The notes under the pieces: generated by a model
Databases searched by the model: none
What the model saw: the letters and a program-made list of their open reading frames with translations, nothing else
Told to the model about the DNA's origin: nothing
In this document: positions 58,775-64,000 of the stretch, piece after piece
Layout: the number at the start of each line of letters is the position of its first letter
Numbering within the stretch: position 1 is the stretch's first letter
Position numbers and translations under genes: made by a program
NCBI GenBank assembly: GCA_963995505.1
Contig: OZ023189.1
Coordinates: 1,873,155 to 1,937,154 of the forward strand
Direction of reading: 5' to 3'
DNA length: 64,000 bases
DNA from: Hypericum androsaemum
Lineage: Eukaryota > Streptophyta > Magnoliopsida > Malpighiales > Hypericaceae

Positions 58775-59315
58775 TATGCAAACCAATATCACATCGGATG
58801 CAAAACAATATCACATCAGATGCAAACCAATATCACTACACATACAAATCAAAATAACTACATATGCAAACCAATATCACTACACATGCAAACTAATATC
58901 ATAGCACATGCAAACTAGTATCACCTCACAGGTAAACCAATATCACTTCACATGCAAATCAGGATCACCTTACATGCAAACAAATATCACTACACAGTCA
59001 AACCAATATCAATTCACATGAAAACCAATATCACTTCACATGCAAACCAGTATCACATCAGATGCAAACCAATATCACATCAGATGCAAACCATTATCAC
59101 AGCAAACCATTATCACAACACATGCAAACCAGTATCACCTCACATGCAAACCAATATCACTTCACATGCAAACCAGTATCACCTCACAGGCAAACCAATA
59201 TCACTTCACATGCAAACCAGGATCACCTCACATGCAAACCAATATCACTACACATGCAAACTAATATCACTTCACAGGTAAATCAATATCACTTCACAGG
59301 CAAACCAATATCCAT
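58775..59315. repeat. 22-bp minisatellite (CACATGCAAACCAATATCACTT)
   Basis: About 24 tandem copies of a 22-bp unit, CA(C/T)ATGCAAACCA(A/G)TATCAC(C/T)T, with scattered substitutions. Open frames giving MQTNITSHANQYH-type protein are artefacts of a period not divisible by three. A smaller array of the same unit lies at 59820-59965, and similar flanking sequence (58610-58745 and 59355-59500) is duplicated around the larger array. Confidence 0.9.
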
Positions 59316-59819
59316 ATGAAAAAGGAAGTTATATTCTGACATTGGTATGTAAGTGAAGTGATATTGGTTTGCTGATTCACTCGGAATGATTTCTTTGTTG
59401 ATTGATATTGGTTTAACATTCGTACCGAAGTCATATGAGTAACGTAACAATATCTATGCAGAATAATACCAATATTAATACAACAAAATACCATTATCTT
59501 TTGAAACATAAAATATAGTGGCATGTTCATAATTCATCCAAAGGTCGATTCAAGTCTATGTCCAAATAATTTTGTTCCACTACTGTCTCTTGGTTTGAGC
59601 CATTAGTTGCACCGTCAATTTGCTTCTGTCATTTCTTCGGGTACTTTTTCTTTGATATTTGCCTTCCGAACTCATTTGAACTTTTCATTCTCTTTCTTGT
59701 CTTCCTTGGATTATCTCGTGTCTTTATAGTTTTACCCAACGCTTTGGATGAGGACGCTTTGGTGTTACTGCAAAATCGATACCAATAAAAAATGTGTGCC
59801 AGATACTGGAGAACAGAAC

Positions 59820-59965
59820 ATATGCAATCAGTATCCATTTACATTCAAACCAATACCCCACAACATGCAAACCAGTAACACATCAGATGCAAACCAATAT
59901 CACTTCACATGAAAACCAATATCAGAACACATGCAAACCAGTATCACTTTACATTCAAACCAGAG
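59820..59965. repeat. Second block of the 22-bp minisatellite
   Basis: Six or seven units of the ATGCAAACCAATATCAC repeat end about 60 bp before the start codon of the ATP synthase epsilon-like gene, so the satellite lies in that gene's promoter or leader. Confidence 0.85.
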
Positions 59966-60002
59966 ATTTTACAAAGAGTGAGAAACCAGGAAAAAAGTCA
60001 TA

Positions 60003-60025
60003 GAGAGAGAGAGAGAGAGAGAGAA
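60003..60025 (+). repeat. (GA)n microsatellite in the presumed 5' leader
   Basis: Eleven GA units directly precede ATGGCTTCG. GA repeats are common in plant 5' UTRs. Confidence 0.9.
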
Positions 60026-60026
60026 G

Positions 60027-60215
60027 ATGGCTTCGAACGCGACTACGCCGTTTTGGAGGGCGGCGGGGATGACGTACATAACGTACTCGAACATATGCGC
60101 GAACCTGGTGAGGAACTATCACAAGGGTCCCTACAAGGCCGAGGTCCTCCCCCGCGAGAAGGTCCACTTCTCCTTGTCCAAGTGGACCTCCGGCAATGGG
60201 AGACGAAAGGTTTAA
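60027..60215 (+). CDS. Mitochondrial ATP synthase epsilon subunit-like, shortened C-terminus
   Basis: The first 53 codons match the small epsilon subunit of the mitochondrial F1 central stalk: [30 protein letters not shown], then [17 protein letters not shown]. The family usually has about 70 residues and ends in a KPxxRSDTPE-like tail. Here the frame runs into a 46-bp tandem repeat and stops after SGNGRRKV, giving 62 residues. The whole match lies in one exon. It could be a real gene with an altered tail, a retrocopy, or a gene damaged by repeat expansion. I favour a recently altered or duplicated copy, because the N-terminal part is well conserved. Confidence 0.7.
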   Translation: MASNATTPFWRAAGMTYITYSNICANLVRNYHKGPYKAEVLPREKVHFSLSKWTSGNGRRKV

Positions 60216-60306
60216 TGGTTTCTGCGTTGGTTTGAATGGGAATAGGAGACGAAAGGTTTAATGCTTTCTGTGTTGGTTTGAATGGGAATGGGAGACGAAA
60301 GGTTCC
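60199..60306 (+). repeat. 46-bp tandem repeat overlapping the epsilon-like stop codon
   Basis: Units starting GGAGACGAAAGGTTTAATGG occur at 60199, 60245 and 60291 (the last partial), at exactly 46-bp spacing and with few mismatches. The first unit supplies the last codons and the TAA of the epsilon-like frame. Confidence 0.9.
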
Positions 60307-60722
60307 TCCAGCTTTATTTTTTTCCTTCTTTTTTTAATCTTTTCATAAATCTATTAACCCTAATTTGTAAATTAGTTAAATTAACAATACTTTTTCACTA
60401 TTGTCCATAATTATGTTATTACTCTTTTTGATCTTTTTCACTGGATACAACTTTTATTCCCACTAAATCTGACCCGTGTAGCAGGGCATATTTGGTTTTT
60501 ATTCCATCGGGAAATAACTGACACCAAAGTCTCAACGCCGTCACAGCATCTCGAGCAAGAAAGCACTCGTACCTCTTTCTTGGAAAATATACACGTCATT
60601 CCTTTTCTCCCTCCTCCTCCTACTACCTCGTCTTCTTCTCTTTCCTTCTCAGCTCACCAAATAACTACTTTCTCTTCTTTGATTTGTTTACAAACTGTTG
60701 GTGCTTAACACCCGAGGTAGAC

Positions 60723-61715
60723 ATGTCCGGTAACCCTGGCTGCACCGTCTACGTAGGTAAAACCTCTCTCTCTCTCTCTCTTCTCTCTAAATCCTCACAT
60801 GATGAAACCCTAGCAATTAAAATTTGGGCGGTTAAAATTTTGGAAGGCAATTTAGACGAGAAAGTGAGCGAAAGAGTACTCTACGACATCCTAATCCAGG
60901 CGGGGCGGGTGGTAGACCTCTACATCCCCCGAGATCGGGAGTCCGATAAGCCCAAAGGCTACGCTTTCGCCGTCTACGAGTCCGACGAGATCGCCGACTA
61001 CGCCGTCAAGCTCTTCTCCGGCCTCGTCACCCTCTTCAACCGCACCCTCAAGTTCGCGGTACGTTATGGATTCTCGCGTTTAGGTTTGAATTTTAACGGT
61101 AATGTGTTGAATTCTTGCTGTGTGTTCGATGTGTTCCATTCGTACGATTGCGGATTAATTTGACCTTCAATTTGTCTCTGGAACCCTCGCATTGACCAAT
61201 CTTGTGGAGGATGGAACTGATGCACCGTTTGATTGCAGATTAATTGTTTGCTCAGTGGCTTATGTCGAAATCCGCCCTAGTGTTGTTTAGTACTTTCACT
61301 GGAGTTTGAATGTGTTACTGAAGGGTGCTTCTGATGGACAGATTTCAGGGAGAGACAGACCTTCCCAAAATCTGGCCAATGCGATGGGAGCTGACTCTGT
61401 ATCGCTAGAAAATCCTCTCGAGCCCACGAGAATTCTAACATCCGGCAGGGTTTCACCTTATCCTGCCAATTATGCCCAAGGTACTATCTATTGCTTTCGC
61501 GCTTCCTCTCCTTCCCAGCTTTTTGTGTGCCATCAAATTTGTTCCGAGAGGTTTCTCAAACTAGCTCTGCTTAATATTTTTTCATCTTTCTTCCAGTGCC
61601 ACCCCCTCCTGGTTTAACTCACCAGCTTAATGGACATGGTTCCCATTTCAGTAGCATTAATTATGATGATGGCCGAAGGTATGAACCTTATAGCCGAACT
61701 AGATCAAGGCGCTAG
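60723..61715 (+). CDS. Single-RRM RNA-binding protein (SF3B4/RBM7-like)
   Basis: Four exons (60723-60756, 60847-61058, 61342-61480, 61597-61715) join in frame to 167 residues with GT-AG borders. The protein starts MSGNPGCTVYVGNLDEKVSE. RNP2 is VYVGNL (9-14) and RNP1 is KGYAFAVY (48-55), together forming one RRM of about 75 residues. The tail is low complexity (VPPPPGLTHQLNG) and ends YSRTRSRR. The RRM resembles the first RRM of splicing factor SF3B4 and of RBM7, but the protein is much shorter than SF3B4. A role in RNA processing is inferred from the domain. The start is fixed by the conserved TVYVGNL position. Intron 1 has a CT microsatellite (60766-60782). Confidence 0.92.
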
Positions 61716-62708
61716 ACTCAAGTAATACTTTTTCGTATGTCTTTTAAATTTCTTCTGTTGAACCTTTTCATCTCCCAGCTTATCCAATCTGTTTCTGCCT
61801 GGTTGCGGATATTTCGCATCCTTGGTGAAAGATACTTGGATCTGTTCCATAATTAGATTGTTTAATGTTGTTGTTGGTCTCATGGTGTTAGACACCTTGC
61901 AGACAAAAGTTTACTGATACTTTCTTAACACATCTCATGTCTTTTCTGCTTTCTTTTTCTTTCGTGTTTGAGCTTTTCGATTCTTGACTCACACATATAC
62001 AGAATGCAATTGGCCTTCAATTTCGGAATTGAGAAATATGATGAGAAAGTGAGGTGGAACGGCTGTTCCCCTTGGCAATGTCACGATGATTCTGACAACT
62101 TGTAGTGTAAGATGAGTGAGTTAAATATGATGAGAAAGTCGCATGTCTCCTGACTATTCTTATGGCAATTCTCTTTGCTGTCAGAGGCAAGTAAATCTGA
62201 GTTTTTATTGTTTTAATAGATAATGAATTTTCTTCAGAATGGAAGTGGTACCTTATCATACAGAACTTGAATGTCTTTCTTATGGTCTTTGCAAAAATGA
62301 AACTCTGAACATCTGTTTTACATTTCGACCATTTCGGTTTAAATATTTTGATCCAGAATATACCTATTATGCAATCTTGCCCTGGGTCTCCGATCAGTTC
62401 TTTAGTAAGTGGAATTCATTTTCTTCATTTCTAGTAGGAATTTCGATTTTAGGTTCTGTGGTCCTAACTCGACTTGGCTCAGTTTGACTAGCTCAATACT
62501 TGTTTTGATTCCCTTATCCGAAGTACAGTAAACTGCTAGTAACAAAGTCTAAATCGAGTTCTTCATTAGACAAAGTAGAGGGAGCAAAGTAATATCCATT
62601 GAAGGCCCACATTTTTTGTGACAGCCACCCAGCCTTTTAGGGGGAATTGGGAAAGTGGTATATACAATGGCTAAAGACCAACTGCGAACAAGTCACTCCT
62701 ACCAAAAG
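61716..62708. other. 3' region of the RRM gene and spacer before GH9
   Basis: The likely 3' UTR of the RRM gene is followed by spacer. No further gene was recognised; the frame at 62239-62487 has no motif. Confidence 0.45.
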
Positions 62709-64000
62709 CTAGACCTTGCTCCCAGCAAGATATGCTAAAGGTCCAACTATAGCTGCATTAATGTAAGTGGCAGGCTCCGAATGACTGTAGTCGGATCGAT
62801 CATCGGGAAATCCATCGTTCTGGTTGGGGCCACCAACTATGGCTCCAATAAGTAAGTTGGGATTTGGGTTTGCAGTATAATAATATGGTTGGAAGCCACC
62901 TTCACAACCAAGTGCTTGTGGATGACTTGCCATTGATGGCAGAGAAGATCCTCTGTGGTGAATTCTCCTTGGAAAGTTTTGGCCATAACCCACCATGTAT
63001 GACATCTTTATGGGGTTCACCCCTAGAATGTAGTCCACCTGCAAAATTCACAAGGAATAGAGCAGTCAGATTTCAAAAGCACCCTCTACTTCGACGAATT
63101 GTCGCCCTTTCTGACACTTACGATAATCATAATCTCCTTGTAGGGAATAATGTTGGTTGTTTACCTGTTGCTTGGCTACACGAATGAGTGAGTTTGGAGA
63201 TACCACAAGGTTTCCGCAGTTGAATTTGTATTTTGCTGCTTTCATGTACTTGGCGTAGGTGGTGAGCAAGAATGATATTGATGTCACATATTGAAGATTG
63301 CTTTGAGGAAGCTTGAACATGAGCCCTCCTGCGTTGTAAACCGTTATATATTTCTGTTCATATTATATTAAGAAACTTCAACAGGCAGAGGTGAGAAACG
63401 GGACTCAGAAATTCACATTTAGGACCTTTGTTGCTCACAAAGTGAACCTCTTTTTGTTTCCTTTGATTATAGAACCTAAACCATCCTAAAATCCATAAAA
63501 CACTGTGAAAAGTTCACTTTAATAATGTCGTTTTGACTTTTTGACCGAGTACCATGCGGTTTTTTGTATTACCTTTTTCCCCCACCAAATGTGTATTGGA
63601 AGATTTTCTGTCCCCCAAACAAAATAAAACTACATGATATTTGGTCAAAAAGCATCAAACGAGGTGATACTAAAGTAATTTTTTGGGTACCTTGTGTGTA
63701 CTCAACAGTTTTATAGGGGGAGTTGGGCAGCATCTTGCACATGAAATCCTCCGCTTCTTGTTTGTACTGCTGAAAATTGTTGTCCCGGTTCACCAACGCC
63801 CTCTATACACGGTCATTAGGTCAGGATTAAATTAATGAACACTTGCAAATTAATAATACATCTTCTATATTATTTATCTCTAATCTTGTTTGTTACTGTT
63901 CGTAATTAAAAGAACTAACTACTTAGACCAAGGTTTTAATTAAAATGAAATTATATTTGTATATCATATACCCTTGATAAAAGGACGTGGGCGCCGGCAT
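62709..64000 (-). CDS. Endo-beta-1,4-glucanase, glycosyl hydrolase family 9 (3' part, runs off the window)
   Basis: GH9 enzymes hydrolyse beta-1,4-glucans such as amorphous cellulose in the cell wall. Visible exons from the window edge: 64000-63972 (AGAHVLLSR), 63802-63691 ([29 protein letters not shown]), 63328-63165 ([28 protein letters not shown]) and 63038-62709, ending LAYLAGSKV with TAG at 62709-62711. All seen borders are GT-AG. The last exon carries the catalytic signatures [11 protein letters not shown] (active-site His) and [17 protein letters not shown] (catalytic Asp and Glu), plus [19 protein letters not shown]. It ends soon after the catalytic domain with no C-terminal carbohydrate-binding module, as in secreted class B plant enzymes. 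The N-terminal half and any signal peptide lie beyond the window. Confidence 0.94.

Noticed and set aside
58952..59319. Overlapping open frames with MQTNITSHANQYH repeats
   Set aside because: These are products of the 22-bp satellite read in three frames; no start context or domain.

Overview
The window is eudicot nuclear DNA. Spliced host genes are scattered through AT-rich, transposon-filled intergenic sequence. I rebuilt exons by hand from GT/AG borders, reading-frame continuity and conserved protein motifs; no alignment or expression data were available. No CRISPR array, operon or bacterial gene is present.

Host genes, left to right: a protein phosphatase 2A methylesterase (18306-23825, +, 13 exons); cytochrome c (25396-26481, -, 3 exons); a MATE efflux carrier (34096-37673, +, 7 exons); a PLAC8/cell-number-regulator membrane protein (38562-40095, -, 3 exons); a TRM11-type tRNA guanine-N2 methyltransferase (48532-52066, -, 6 exons, one apparently a GC-AG intron); a shortened mitochondrial ATP synthase epsilon-like gene (60027-60215, +); a one-RRM RNA-binding protein (60723-61715, +, 4 exons); and the 3' part of a GH9 endoglucanase (62709 to the window edge, -). 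They are housekeeping or transport genes with no shared pathway. From memory, cytochrome c, the methylesterase and the RRM gene also lie near each other on Arabidopsis chromosome 4, so this may be an old syntenic block expanded by transposons.

Repeats by region. 0-6.9 kb: a plant-mobile-domain pseudogene, a 25-bp satellite, a G-rich minisatellite, a GTCGGAT hairpin repeat, and an 848-bp hAT element with a perfect 8-bp target duplication. 6.9-13.9 kb: a 7-kb LTR retrotransposon (minus orientation, 5-bp target duplication) with no reverse transcriptase or integrase. 14.5-18.1 kb: an inverted repeat pair enclosing a broken gene fragment and a 23-bp satellite that contains a 10-bp A-tract array. 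26.9 kb: a tRNA-type SINE with a 15-bp target duplication. 42 kb: a Cassandra-type 5S-bearing LTR. 44-46.4 kb: a decayed Copia element. 53.6-55.8 kb: a Copia-type LTR, then a 5'-truncated LINE with a 16-17 bp target duplication. 56-60 kb: a foldback element, an Ulp1-like protease fragment and a 22-bp satellite.

The most unusual pattern is four dispersed sequences (about 5.0, 6.2, 45.4 and 52.5 kb) that share the layout of a plant snRNA promoter: a USE-like box followed by TTTATAAG. The gap is exactly 24 nt in three copies and 29 nt in the fourth. I think these are repeat-borne snRNA-type promoters; this is inference from sequence layout.
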